Positions 9,651 to 19,869 of a stretch of DNA of 23,561 nt are shown piece by piece. The notes beneath the pieces are model-generated. The model made no database searches. It was given only the letters and a program-made list of their open reading frames with translations, and was not told where the DNA came from. Position numbers and translations under genes: made by a program. Origin of the DNA: Silene noctiflora (taxonomy: Eukaryota; Streptophyta; Magnoliopsida; Caryophyllales; Caryophyllaceae); assembly GCA_009801015.1 (NCBI GenBank), contig VHZZ01003202.1, positions 22,195 to 45,755 of the forward strand, in the 5' to 3' direction. The first letter of the stretch is position 1. Each line of letters opens with the position of its first letter.

Positions 9651-10409
9651 ATTAAGGGGAGCACTTCTTTGAAAGTAATATGCATTTTGCTAATCACTCC
9701 TTTATTGACTATAATATTATTATTTTTCAGTGACATTTGTTAATTGTTATGATAAGAATCATTACAATAATTAATTTGCAAGTTAATGCCCACCATCCAT
9801 AATCTAATCTTTGGATTATTTTTCCCACTAATTTAATTTGATGATTACACTTGAGAGGAACCTACAGTCTTTGGTCTTTCTCTCTCCAGAGCCATCCAAA
9901 GGTAAACGCTTTTCAGGGAGTTCATTAATAATTAATTCCTCGACAGTCTAATATTAATTTATTTATCCTCAAACAACTAATACGTAGTGCTTATTGAAAT
10001 GATTTAAGTATTGTAATGCGTAATTGAGTTGTTTACGATAACAAGAGATTATACTTAGTGATCTTAAAACTAAACCGGTGACAACATAAAAGTTCCTTTC
10101 ACAAGAATTAAAAAAAGACAATGAGACATGGGTCACGTACCTTTTTGAGATTGTTGGTCGAAAGTTTATTCAGGAACACCCCAAAAAAATATTAGGAATA
10201 CATCAACTACTTTTCCTATTAAAAAGAAAAAAAGAAAGAAATCGCTAAGTAACGAGATAACGCGGCCTTTGAAAAAACCCAAAATAAGAATTAGATAAAA
10301 TGTACTCCTATCAAGTTATCAACAGCATCATTATACAAAATATATTATTATACTTTTTAGTTTAATAAATTTCTAACCTCCTCTCTCCTACGAGCCATGG
10401 GGTTAAGAA
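9651..10409. other. RLK2 upstream region, AT-rich, no gene
   Basis: There is no ORF of interest. The stretch holds TATA-like AT-rich runs (for example about 10333-10356) and purine-rich runs near 10220. Unlike the corresponding RLK1 interval it contains no tandem array. Confidence 0.5.
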
Positions 10410-10485
10410 GAGCAGTGGAGACAAACATGTTAAGTGGGAAGCCCACATGATTGGACTTAGCACCCATCTACATGCCTTCTTCCTC
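10410..10485 (+). promoter_or_regulatory. Proximal block B of RLK2, shared with RLK1
   Basis: Counterpart of 2622-2705. The shared pieces are ACAAACA, AGTGGGAAGCCCACATGATTG and CCTTCTTCCTCTGTTCC, ending about 115 bp before the RLK2 start codon. It is probably promoter or leader sequence retained since the gene duplication. Confidence 0.55.
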
Positions 10486-10599
10486 TGTTCCAGATCAAAA
10501 TCCCAACAAAAATAACAGATTTTTACCTTATTTTAGACAACAACAAAAACCCAACATTAATCACAAATAACCCACAAAAATTATAAATTCTTTTAAACC

Positions 10600-13500
10600 A
10601 TGCTTATAGAGTTAATACCTTCATTATCTCATAGCAGTAGCTATCATCTACATCTTCTCTTCATTCTTCTGCTATATTCCGTCTCGTTTTCTTGCCAACA
10701 ACAAATTTGCAACCCAGAAGATCAGCAATCACTTCTTGACTTTTCTGGGGTTTTATCCTCTTCTTTGAGACCTCTGAATTGGTCTACTAGTTCTGATTGC
10801 TGCTCATCTTGGGAAGGTATTGGTTGCGACGATACGGGTCGAGTTGTCCGTTTGTTGCTACCATCAAGAAGATTGAAAGGGAACTTATCCTCTTCACTTG
10901 CCAATCTTACCAGTCTTACTCAGCTCAATCTTTCTCAGAATTCACTTTCTGGGTTACTCCCAGATAGTCTTTTTACTTCATTGACTAACCTTGAGATCAT
11001 TGACTTGAGCTCCAACTTTTTGTATGGCACTTTATCAGCATCATTGACTCCAAATGGAAATTTCCCCGGTACCATCCAGATTATAGATATCTCAACCAAT
11101 CAATTCCATGGCACAATTGAGCCTATATGGTTCGCTCTTGGATCAAATTTGTCAAGTTTCAATGCCAGTAACACGAACTTCAACGGTCAAATTCCTTCAT
11201 CAATTTGTATCAGTTCTCCTAAGCTTAAGAGACTTGATTTCACGAACGCCGCTTTTAATGGCCACGTTCCTGTTGGTCTAGGGAGATGTTTGGAACTCGA
11301 AGTATTTCGAGCAGGTTTCAATAATGTATCTGGATTACTTCCGGATGACATTTACAGTTTGAAGTCGCTGGTCGAATTATCAGTTCCTGCAAATAACATA
11401 AATGGAACCATTGGAGAGGAAATGCTAGGCTTAACCAACCTCAAGATCCTTGAATTATACTCCAACAGTTTTTCTGGCACAATCCCTCGGGATATAGGGA
11501 AGCTCACTAAATTGGAGCAATTGCAACTTCACATAAATAAGTTGAGTGGTACGATACCACCATCCTTGATGAACTGCACAAATCTAGTGAAGCTCATATT
11601 GCGAGTCAATGCCTTGGAAGGTAATATCTCGACACTTGATTTCTCAAGGCTTGTCCGACTTCAAACGCTTGACCTTGGTAATAATTACTTAACTGGAAAC
11701 TTACCTGAAAGCATTTTCTCGTGCAAGTCCTTAACTGCTATAAGAGTCGCCATCAACAAGTTATCAGGGCAAATTTCTCCCAGTGTAGTGACCTTACCAT
11801 CTTTGACTTTCCTCTCCCTCTCCAACAACAGCTTCACCAATGTATCAGGGGCACTAACAATTTTGGCGACATGCAAAAACCTTGCCACACTAACCTTGTC
11901 AAAGAATTTTTACAATGAAATTTTACCCGGTGAGAAGAGTTTCATAGGGCCAGAAGGGTTCAGAAACCTGCAGGTCCTTGCTTTGGGAGGATGTAATTTC
12001 CAGGGTCAAGTCCCTGAGTGGCTGGCTAATATAAAAACTCTCGAGGTTTTAGACTTGTCGTTTAATGAAATAAGGGGCACAATTCCAGAGTGGTTTGGAT
12101 CTTTGCCAAACTTCTTCTACTTGGACTTGTCGATGAACAGGCTTACAGGTGAATTTCCAGTGCAGTTGAATAGGTTGCCCGCGTTATTATCAGAGAAGGC
12201 TGCCAATAAGTTGAACCGAAGTTATCTTGACCTTCCTGTCTTTGTCGCCCCTAATAATGCAAGTAACCAGCAATACAATCAGCTTGCAATACTGCCTCCC
12301 GCTATATACCTCAAGGGCAATCATCTTACTGGTAAACTCCCAGTTGAGATAAGCCAACTGCAAAATCTTCATGTGCTGGATCTTAGTGTGAATGACTTCT
12401 CAGGTAGCATTCCACCAGAATTTTCCAACCTCACAAGCCTTGAAGTGTTAGACCTCTCTCAGAATAATTTGTCAGGACAAATTCCAACATCGCTGCAAAC
12501 TCTCAACTTCTTATCACAATTCAATGTCTCCCACAATAATCTTGAAGGGCAAATTCCGACAGGGGGTCAGTTTGGCACTTTCGGAGAATCGAGTTATGTT
12601 GGGAATCCGGGGTTATGTGGCCAAGTTATACAGAATCAACCTTGTTCAACTCAAGCAGCACCATCGATAACACAGGGTCATGGCAAAAATGTAGGCTTAA
12701 TTTTGGGACTTACACTAGGTGTCTGCTTAGGCATCACCTGTGTTGTTATGATTCTAGTGTACTGGATAATGTCTAAGAGAAGAATACGTCCTGGAGGCGA
12801 TATCGATAAGATTGAAACAGAAATGAATTCCCGCTGCTCTAGCTCCGGCGAAATGTCAAAAGATACCAGTCTCATCATACTCTTTCCAAGCACTGCCACA
12901 AAAATCAGGGATCTGTCAATATTAGACATACTAAAAGCCACCAATAATTTCAACCAGGAGAACATCATTGGGTGTGGAGGTTTTGGTTTGGTCTACAAAG
13001 CAACCTTGGATAACGGGGTTAAGATTGCTATCAAAAAGCTTTCCGGAGATATGTGTCTGATTGAACGAGAATTCAAAGCAGAGGTGGAAGTTCTATCACT
13101 GGCTCAGCATGAAAATCTGGTATCACTTATGGGCTATTGTGTGCATGATGGTCTCCGGCTACTGATGTACTCCTACATGGAAAATGGAAGCCTCGACTAC
13201 TGGTTGCATGAGAATCCTGATGGTCCATCCCAACTTGATTGGCCAATAAGACTAAAAATAGCTTTTGGAGCTGGCAAGGGCCTAGCTTACATGCATCAAA
13301 TCTGTGAGCCACATATTGTGCACCGTGATATAAAATCAAGCAACATTCTCCTTGACCAAAACTTTGAAGCACATTTAGCTGACTTTGGACTTTCCAGACT
13401 TATTCTACCATATCGAACTCATGTAACCACTGAGCTTGTAGGAACACTGGGTTACATTCCACCAGAGTATGGGCAGGCTTGGGTAGCCACATTTAGGGGT

Positions 13501-13830
13501 GATGTATACAGTTTTGGGGTTGTACTGCTTGAACTACTTACAGGGAAGAGACCTATGGAGGTGCGTAAAACAAAAACATCAAGGGAATTAGTTGTGTGGG
13601 TCCAGCAGCTGAAGAACGAAGGAAAACACGATGAAGTCTTTGATCCTGTCCTAAAAGGCAAGGGATATGAACAAGACATGTTGCAGGTACTTGATGTGGC
13701 CTGCAAGTGTGTCAACCAGAATCCCCTCAAACGGCCAACTATCAACGAAGTTGTTGATCAGCTCAAGATTCTAGGGTCCCTCTCAGATGCACTAACAAGT
13801 GAGGAAGTCTATCCTACAGAAAAGCAGTAA
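10600..13830 (+). CDS. PSY1R: LRR receptor-like kinase, PSY1R-type (tandem copy 2, RLK2)
   Basis: Intronless gene of 1076 codons, close to the usual length of PSY1R-type receptors. It is a plasma-membrane receptor kinase that by family should bind a tyrosine-sulfated peptide through its LRR ectodomain and signal through its cytoplasmic kinase. Visible order: signal peptide (about 18-32, [13 protein letters not shown]), cysteine pair CC at 67-68, about 21 LRRs, and an island around 528-581 ([19 protein letters not shown]). A closing VGNPGLCG with a downstream Cys follows, then a membrane helix at about 698-724. The RD-type kinase has GCGGFG (791-796), Lys812, HRD (908-910), DFG (928-930) and PPE (954-956). 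The activation segment reads [10 protein letters not shown], very near what I recall for Arabidopsis PSY1R. The start has the context AACCATGC and is followed immediately by the signal peptide. It is the more conserved member of the pair and presumably retains the ancestral role. Which ligand it binds cannot be read from sequence. Confidence 0.95.
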   Translation: MLIELIPSLSHSSSYHLHLLFILLLYSVSFSCQQQICNPEDQQSLLDFSGVLSSSLRPLNWSTSSDCCSSWEGIGCDDTGRVVRLLLPSRRLKGNLSSSLANLTSLTQLNLSQNSLSGLLPDSLFTSLTNLEIIDLSSNFLYGTLSASLTPNGNFPGTIQIIDISTNQFHGTIEPIWFALGSNLSSFNASNTNFNGQIPSSICISSPKLKRLDFTNAAFNGHVPVGLGRCLELEVFRAGFNNVSGLLPDDIYSLKSLVELSVPANNINGTIGEEMLGLTNLKILELYSNSFSGTIPRDIGKLTKLEQLQLHINKLSGTIPPSLMNCTNLVKLILRVNALEGNISTLDFSRLVRLQTLDLGNNYLTGNLPESIFSCKSLTAIRVAINKLSGQISPSVVTLPSLTFLSLSNNSFTNVSGALTILATCKNLATLTLSKNFYNEILPGEKSFIGPEGFRNLQVLALGGCNFQGQVPEWLANIKTLEVLDLSFNEIRGTIPEWFGSLPNFFYLDLSMNRLTGEFPVQLNRLPALLSEKAANKLNRSYLDLPVFVAPNNASNQQYNQLAILPPAIYLKGNHLTGKLPVEISQLQNLHVLDLSVNDFSGSIPPEFSNLTSLEVLDLSQNNLSGQIPTSLQTLNFLSQFNVSHNNLEGQIPTGGQFGTFGESSYVGNPGLCGQVIQNQPCSTQAAPSITQGHGKNVGLILGLTLGVCLGITCVVMILVYWIMSKRRIRPGGDIDKIETEMNSRCSSSGEMSKDTSLIILFPSTATKIRDLSILDILKATNNFNQENIIGCGGFGLVYKATLDNGVKIAIKKLSGDMCLIEREFKAEVEVLSLAQHENLVSLMGYCVHDGLRLLMYSYMENGSLDYWLHENPDGPSQLDWPIRLKIAFGAGKGLAYMHQICEPHIVHRDIKSSNILLDQNFEAHLADFGLSRLILPYRTHVTTELVGTLGYIPPEYGQAWVATFRGDVYSFGVVLLELLTGKRPMEVRKTKTSRELVVWVQQLKNEGKHDEVFDPVLKGKGYEQDMLQVLDVACKCVNQNPLKRPTINEVVDQLKILGSLSDALTSEEVYPTEKQ

Positions 13831-14599
13831 AGTTGCTCAGTACAATAGCTGCAGACCAGGACACATCAAACAAAAAAGGAACCATAGTTTCAGTGTCCTA
13901 TTACTGTGATGTTTGTGCAAAATTTTTGCTACAGAAATACAGTGTATACCAACTAGTTGGTGCCGGAAACCTCGTGTACATAGCCCCCTTTTTTTGTAAT
14001 TATGAATTATATACAGTTAAAATTATCAAACAAGTTATTCAAACATAAGGAAACAAACCCGGAAGCCATAGAGAAAAATAAAGAGTAAGATTTTTTTGTG
14101 CAAGTACTCTCTAGATAAAAAAAAAAAAAAAAAAGTTTGTAGTAACTATTTCAATTTTCAATGCCACTACAATGTGACTGGCTATGTCCCGCACAAACTA
14201 ATCTCTATCGTGACACTGTGTTGTGCGCTCGCCATCATAACAGAGCACCAAGAGATTTCCTACTCATTCTACAGATATGTATTTCCTATTTCTGTTCTCC
14301 ATGTACTTTCGAAATTATGTTCCAAATACAGTTGTAGCCAAAACTGCTTCAAAGAGGTATTCTATCTGTATGCAAAGAATGCAAAGCACCAGCATTGAGG
14401 TACATGGACATAGACATTACAAGTTCGCGACATAGCTATGAGTCTATGACTTCCTAGTTCCTAAATCCTAATCATTCAGCAACGAACTATTTTCCATCCC
14501 TGCTCTCCATTAACTATAGAAACTATACCTTTGATTTAATTTAGGGTATCAAAACATGATACATAAAAAAAATATGTTAATATTTCGATGTGGTTCCGC
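13831..14599. other. RLK2 3' flank, no gene
   Basis: This is the presumed 3' untranslated region followed by AT-rich spacer, with an A run at about 14119-14134. The short ORFs have no recognisable domain and unremarkable composition. Nothing else could be supported. Confidence 0.55.
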
Positions 14600-15088
14600 A
14601 GGTTTAAGGTAATTCCAATTTACTGACTTGAGGTTTCACTATACCATTTTCGTGGCCTGAGATTTAGGATAACTCTCACTTAGGTGACCTGAAGTGTAAC
14701 ATCAATAAAATTTCATTCAAAACGTACCGTTTTTTCAACATAGTAAAGAAGCTTTTTGCAAATTTATGTCAAAATTAACCACAATAGTAACTTGATGCAC
14801 ATTTCAGCACTTAATACATTAAAACGTCCTTGATCTAAAAGAAAATTGGCAATATTACACATTAAGTAAGCATAAGTAAGAAATCTTTCATGCCTTACAT
14901 CACCAAAGAGAAATATAGGTCATACCTCAAGTCACCAAAGCGGCACCAAAGTGAAATACATATCACAGTCACACCTCATGTCACCAAAGAGGAATTAGTC
15001 AAATCCCAAGTCACAAAACCGAAATTATTCAAATCTTAAGTTACCAAACTCGAATTAGTCAAACGTAAGGGTACCAAAACATAAAATT
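14600..15088. mobile_element. Foldback-like element built of about 30-bp units
   Basis: The right arm contains exact 30-bp-spaced units starting at 14969, 14999, 15029 and 15059 (pattern TCAAA-CTCAAGT-ACCAAA--GAATTAG). Longer variants of the same unit start at 14888 and 14920. The left arm (14600-14701) carries the same unit in inverse orientation, for example GACTTGAGGTTT and GGTGACCTGAAGTGT. About 190 bp of unrelated sequence separates the arms. Opposed arms of short tandem repeats are typical of foldback-type DNA elements. No transposase is present and no target duplication could be identified, so the outer ends are approximate. Confidence 0.65.
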
Positions 15089-15738
15089 AAGTGGAACCGA
15101 CCCAAAGGTCCCAAAAGTGAAAATTATTGGGGACAAAAAAAATCAAACCAGAAGCAGATCAAAGAGAAAACTGGAAGGCCCTTTGCAAGGACAACTTCAA
15201 GATATCGATACATCATCTGACACAATCGGTCAATCTTTCAGCGGATGCAACTCCGCAACCAATCAACGATTATCCCATAACTATACTATAACTCTTATAA
15301 ACAACACTTCAATTTCAACTAAATTGGATTCACAATAAGGTCAACTGTGAAACCCCGGAGCTTCGTAACAGTGCAACAACAAATTCGCTAACTTAAAAGG
15401 ACTTAATTCTAGCAATGTACCGTATTATATGCATAAAAACTCCGAACCTAATTCGAACAATAAATAAATAAATTGCAGCCACACTAAATTGTATTGCATT
15501 GTCCAAACAATCAAGCATCACTGATCAACAACAATCAATTGCATAAAAGTTTTCAAATATCTCACAATGACAGTAAAATTGTAAGCAATTCATGAAGCGC
15601 GCAATTCACGGAGTTAGCGAAAGCGAAGGCGAAACCTAAGAATAATTTAACAGCAAAACTATGAATCAACGGCTTATAAACCCTAAGGTGAGATAAGAAC
15701 ATACGAGTATGACAAAAAAATCGACGAAATTGCAAGAA

Positions 15739-15873
15739 TTAACAAACATAGGGCTTAATTAAGGTAACAATGTGTGAGTTTCTAAGGTGCGAATGTAGAG
15801 TAAAACGAAAGAGAAGTGAAGATACCGCCATTGCTGCAATTGAGAGCGACCTTCTAAAATTGACGTCTTCCAT
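15739..15873 (-). CDS. Possible 44-codon ORF or first exon, doubtful
   Basis: On the reverse strand an ATG at 15873 opens a frame that reads MEDVNFRRSLSIAAMAVSSL and ends at a TAA at 15739-15741. After codon 16 (GCG) the sequence GTATCT could be a splice donor, so this might be the first exon of a gene whose later exons lie to the left and were disrupted, for example by the foldback-like element. I recognise no protein family and could not find a convincing downstream exon. The GC content is slightly higher than in the surroundings. It may be chance. Confidence 0.2.
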   Translation of the reverse strand: MEDVNFRRSLSIAAMAVSSLLFRFTLHSHLRNSHIVTLIKPYVC

Positions 15874-16034
15874 AATACGAGTAGTTTCAGAGTTCCACAC
15901 TAGTGGGAAAGAGTCAACGAGGTAAAATCGGAACCGTAAAAACCGAACCGAAATTTCCAGAAACCGTCAAGTTAAAGGTAAATTTGATATCGACTGGATT
16001 TCAATTCAAACCTAACATGTTAAAGTGGCAAAAT

Positions 16035-16255
16035 TAACTCGATCCGACACCCGAACTCGAATTGACCGATCCGAATATTGATTGTCGTAAATTTATTATT
16101 ATTTACAAATAACTTGATAATAGTTTATCCGGAAATGACCCGTACCCGAATTGACCCAATCTGATCCAACCCAACCCAACTCGACTTCAAGTCTACGACC
16201 ACGAAATGACCCTATTCGAAATTGACTTGAGCCGAACCCGACCGGATTGACCTTT
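16035..16255. repeat. Degenerate CCGAA/TTGACC-rich repeat
   Basis: The stretch repeats short variants of CCGAA-TTGACC and CCAACCC (for example GACCCGTACCCGAATTGACC, then CCAACCCAACCCAACTCGAC). It resembles the degenerate GACCC-type dispersed repeats common in plant genomes. The apparent reverse-strand ORF over it is explained by this composition. No element ends were defined. Confidence 0.45.
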
Positions 16256-16374
16256 TTACCAGGACTTTGACATGAATAACACCTCTTACAAGTAATTGAT
16301 AAGCTTGGTGACATCTGTCCTAAAACCAAGCAATGAGAAAGTCATTAGAAATACATGCATTGATGTTTTTTTTT

Positions 16375-17120
16375 ACGTAATTGCTAAATCCCGCGCATCA
16401 ATTTACTCAATCTCGCGCATTTTGTCCCTAATATTTCATAAGTGCCCTTCGTCTTATAAGATAATTAAAAAGATGTCTTCATTCTCTCTCCCAAAACCTA
16501 ACCAATTCGTTAATAGTTCAACAAAAATGGATCGTAATTCGTGTATATCATGTGTAATTTTTCAGTCTTATCAACAACGATTTTAATACCGTCTTTTAAT
16601 CGATTAACTACTATTTTTTTAATAAAAAAGATTTATTTTTAAAATTAGGGTTTAGCAATTGATAAAACTGGGAATGCAGTCACTCTTGACATTATTCTGC
16701 AAATAATCAAGGTAATAATCAGCGACAATCACCAAAAAGTTGGAAGTTGCAAAATTAAATTAAACAATGAATGATTGAATACACGCCATATTGTGCTTTC
16801 AATTTGTTGCTCCATTACACGCTCATAGGCGTCTGGATGTTCTTTTTCGAGCAAATTTCTTAATAGACACCCTCTTGTCGTTTCAAGTCGAGTGTGACGT
16901 CGAGGTTTGTGGCGGCGGCGGCGCATAGGTGGGTTCGGAGGGGTGGTCGGCGACGCTAGGAGGGTGCACGTTTCTCATTTTTTGAGGGGTTTTTAATTCT
17001 CTCTTATTTCTCTCACCTGATTCTCTCTTGGTGAAGTGAGAAATGAGAAGGGTATAACCGGAATAAAGGGGAAAAATGCGCGGGATTGACTAAATTGGTG
17101 CGCAGGATTTAGCAAGTCCC
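16375..17120. mobile_element. Mutator-like non-autonomous element with long terminal inverted repeats
   Basis: 16381-16428 and the reverse complement of 17068-17115 match at 42 of 48 positions, both starting TTGCTAAATCC and containing GCGCA, CAATTTA, TCAATC and CGCGCATTTT. Weaker similarity continues inward for about 30 bp. The element is about 746 bp. It is flanked by T9 on the left (16366-16374) and T7 on the right (17121-17127), which could be a degraded 9-bp target duplication of the Mutator type. The interior has no transposase. It contains a GC-rich patch (GGCGGCGGCGGCGC near 16910) and a reverse-strand reading frame (see next entry). Confidence 0.75.
16729..16926 (-). other. Unrecognised reading frame inside the Mutator-like element
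   Basis: A 65-codon reverse-strand frame contains a protein-like stretch, CLLRNLLEKEHPDAYERVME, followed by IESTIWRVFNHS, after an arginine-rich start. I do not recognise the family. The position, enclosed by the long inverted repeats, would fit a captured host-gene fragment (Pack-MULE style) or a remnant of the element's own protein. The arginine-rich start comes from the CGC repeat and is probably not meaningful. Confidence 0.3.
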
Positions 17121-18041
17121 TTTTTTTAAAGGAATCATAAGGACGAATGAGATGTTTACGGAGTTTAAATTAGATGTGGTAAACAGATCAAGTCGTGTCG
17201 TGTCCGTATCCGTATCAACTTTAAACGAGTCATCACTACCCCTAACGGCCCAACCTTAACTCGACCCAATTACATAAACAAGTCATTTGTCTCAATCCTA
17301 ACCCAACCCAGTTATTTTTTCTATAACCCAATCCAAACTATTTGTATTTTTAAGCGGGTTATTTTTAATGCACTTAACTCGTTTAACCCAATAAGAATAA
17401 GAAGTAAAATAAATTAAGCTTTATAGCCCAATTATCTCAAAAACGCTGAATGAATTGTTTATTATAAGTTGTTTGGTTGAATTATTGACTCGGCCCAAAT
17501 ATATTACTAGTATATGACACTTTTAAATAAATGGGTTATTCATTTAGGATTTGTGTCAAAAGATCCCAACCATAATCCACCCATTTAAGTTTTGTGTCAA
17601 CCCAATTACTTAAACGGGTAACATCTTAACCCTAATTAGCTAATTTCGCGCCGGGTTTGTGTAGTGTTTCCGGGTCATATCAATGATTTTCACCTATTGA
17701 ACCCATATCATAAGTACTATTAACTTTTACGAAGTTACCTGTTAAGTTAATTCATATATGCACTTAGGTCATATAGACACAACTCACAGTTACACTTGGT
17801 AAATGAGACAATTGAGTCGAGCTAGGATTTGTATTTTGGGTTCAAGTCATTTTCGAGTGGATTGTTATCAATTATCAAATTATACGGAGATAATAACGAT
17901 CCGAGGAAAATATTCAAACCGGGTTAGTCAATAATCAAATTTAAATTTTAGTCGGATCAATTTTATAAAATCATTACTATAGAATCAAAACGACAAATAG
18001 ATTAGGAGTTGGGAGTACTTACCAAGTTACCACAAACCTTC
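17121..18041. repeat. Degenerate CGTGTC/ACCCAA-rich repetitive DNA, no gene
   Basis: From about 17185 to 17680 the sequence is rich in short motifs such as GTCGTGTCGTGTCC, TTTAACCCAAT, ACGGGTAAC and CGGGTTTGTGT. This is the flavour of widespread non-coding plant repeats. The rest up to 18041 is AT-rich spacer. I found no matching terminal repeats and no ORF of interest. Confidence 0.4.
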
Positions 18042-18072
<31 letters not shown>

Positions 18073-18154
18073 AGCGGCAAATCACTTCCAACTTAACTGG
18101 TAGAGGGACATAGAGAAGCAGGAAATATGCCAAGGNAAAAAAAAAGGAGCGGCA
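18042..18154. repeat. A29 tract, short SINE-like insert and an N
   Basis: A run of 29 A at 18042-18070 precedes GGAGCGGCA. The same A9-GGAGCGGCA recurs at 18137-18154. Between the copies (18080-18136) is CACTTCCAACTTAACTGGTA and more, which resembles a pol III A box, and it ends in the ambiguous base N at 18136. Read literally this is a short retroposed fragment with an A tail and a 9-bp target duplication. A mis-joined homopolymer in the assembly is equally possible. Confidence 0.4.
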
Positions 18155-18159
18155 CCAAA

Positions 18160-18341
18160 CAAAAAGAACATCCAAAAACCCTTCTAAACCCCTTTTCCTA
18201 CAATCTATCTATCTAACCCTTCTTCTTCTTCCCCAAAATTTCATCTTTAATAACTTAAATTCACATATAATTTATGGGTTTTATTCATACCACATAAATT
18301 AATTTGTTAATTAATCAAAGTTAAAATCTTTTTTGACAACA
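18160..18341 (+). promoter_or_regulatory. TOM40 promoter/5' leader region
   Basis: The 180 bp before the TOM40 start contain telo-box-like AAACCC motifs (AAAAACCCTTCTAAACCCC at about 18174-18192) and a pyrimidine-rich CCCTTCTTCTTCTTCCCC at about 18217-18234. Both are common near transcription starts of plant housekeeping and mitochondrial-protein genes. The transcription start itself cannot be fixed. Confidence 0.45.
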
Positions 18342-19837
18342 ATGGCAGCAATCCCACCAACAACAATACCTTCTGATACTTCTAAAGCTGATCAGCATGT
18401 TGATTACAAAAATCTCCCTCTTCCTATTTCTTATGAAGAACTCCATCGTGAAGCTTTGAGTTAGTCCTGTATCTTTTTAATCAATTTTATTGTACTTTAA
18501 TTGCGTAATTCTGTGTTTTTTTTTTGACAATTTTAGTAAAAAAAAGAGAAGATTTTTTTAGGGGATTATGCTGATGTTGTTTTATTGGGTTAATTATGAT
18601 TTTGGGATGTTAAAGTTTGTAACTTTAGTTTAATAGAATTGTAGGTGTAGTTGGGTTATTTGATGTTATTGGGTACTCCCTTCGTGGCGATTATTTGTTT
18701 ACCTTTTTTGTTCGTTCTTTATGAGGGGTATTTTAATCGAAGGTAAACAAATGATTGAGTCGGAAGGAGTAATTGTTTTGTTCATATGGTTAGTTGAGAA
18801 TGTAGCTTTTGTAAAGTTGGATTATCGGTTTCGTGAATTGAGCTTCCGGGGTTTTTGATTGTTGATGTTAGGTATAGGTGTTTGAATACCGATGGAGTGA
18901 TTTTGCTTGATTTTGGCTTCTGGGGTGTTTGAATTTAGCTTTTTGCTGTTCGAATGGTCGGGTTTGTGCGTTGTTAATTGGTTTGGCATTGTGTGCTTTG
19001 AGTTTTCAGTTGATGCAACTTGAAATTCTGATCTGAAGTGTAGTTTAGCAGTGGAAGAATAGATATTCATACGAATTGTCGCATGTGCCCATGAATCAGC
19101 AACTGTAGAAGCTTTGAGGCCAATTTATAACAATCGGAGTACTTTTGAAAGTAGTTTGGCTACTTGTTTTTAATTCAAAGATATCTGTTTGGTTCTTGCA
19201 TTCTATAAGACAGTCTCATGCTCTTGCGAAAATAGTTGTCGATGTGAATGCTTGTAGGTAACTTTACGGAGTAGTTCTAGGAACAAAAATTTAAACCCTG
19301 CTGCTTGTGTGCAAAAGTTTGAATTTGCCATTGTTGGTGACAGTGTCTCTGAAGCCAGAAGTCTTTGAAGGGGCGCGATTTGATTTCAATAAAGCACTTA
19401 CCCCAAATTTCTTCCTTAGTCACAGGTAATGTCTACTAATCTATCACTAATTAGTGATGTTGATTTTTAATTCTTACTGCTGTTATTTATATGATTTTAA
19501 TAGCTTCGTGAATAATTATCAGTGCGACCATGGGGCCTATGGAAGTCCAGTCTCGGTCTTCAGATATTATCAAAATCTCTACCGCCAATTACGAGTTTGG
19601 TGCTAATTATATAGACCCAAAGGTAAGAATGGCCTGATAATCACTGATGTTGACGGTTGACATTATGAACCTGTGAAACTAGCCTATCTCATGTATTGAA
19701 ATAATATTTAGTTGAATCGGGGTGCATTTTACAGCTGATGCTTATTGGAAGGATATCACATGAGGGTAGATTAACCGGAAGATTTAAGTATGACTTGCTT
19801 GATAATATTACCTTGAAGGCCAACGGTCAGGTAAGTG

Positions 19838-19869
<32 letters not shown>

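Noticed and set aside
14096..14398. 100-codon forward ORF after RLK2
   Set aside because: Cysteine/lysine-rich translation starting in an A-run, no recognisable domain, and no sign of splice partners.
16099..16329. 76-codon reverse ORF
   Set aside because: It overlies degenerate GACCC/CCGAA repeats, and its Gly/Ser/Arg-rich product reflects the repeat composition.
17185..17680. Possible terminal-inverted-repeat element with CGTGTCGTGTC motif
   Set aside because: The GC-rich motif at the right side is in direct, not inverted, orientation and no target duplication was found, so only a degenerate repeat is claimed.
18822..19070. 82-codon reverse ORF
   Set aside because: It lies wholly in TOM40 intron 1 and has low-complexity Asn/Lys/Pro-rich composition.
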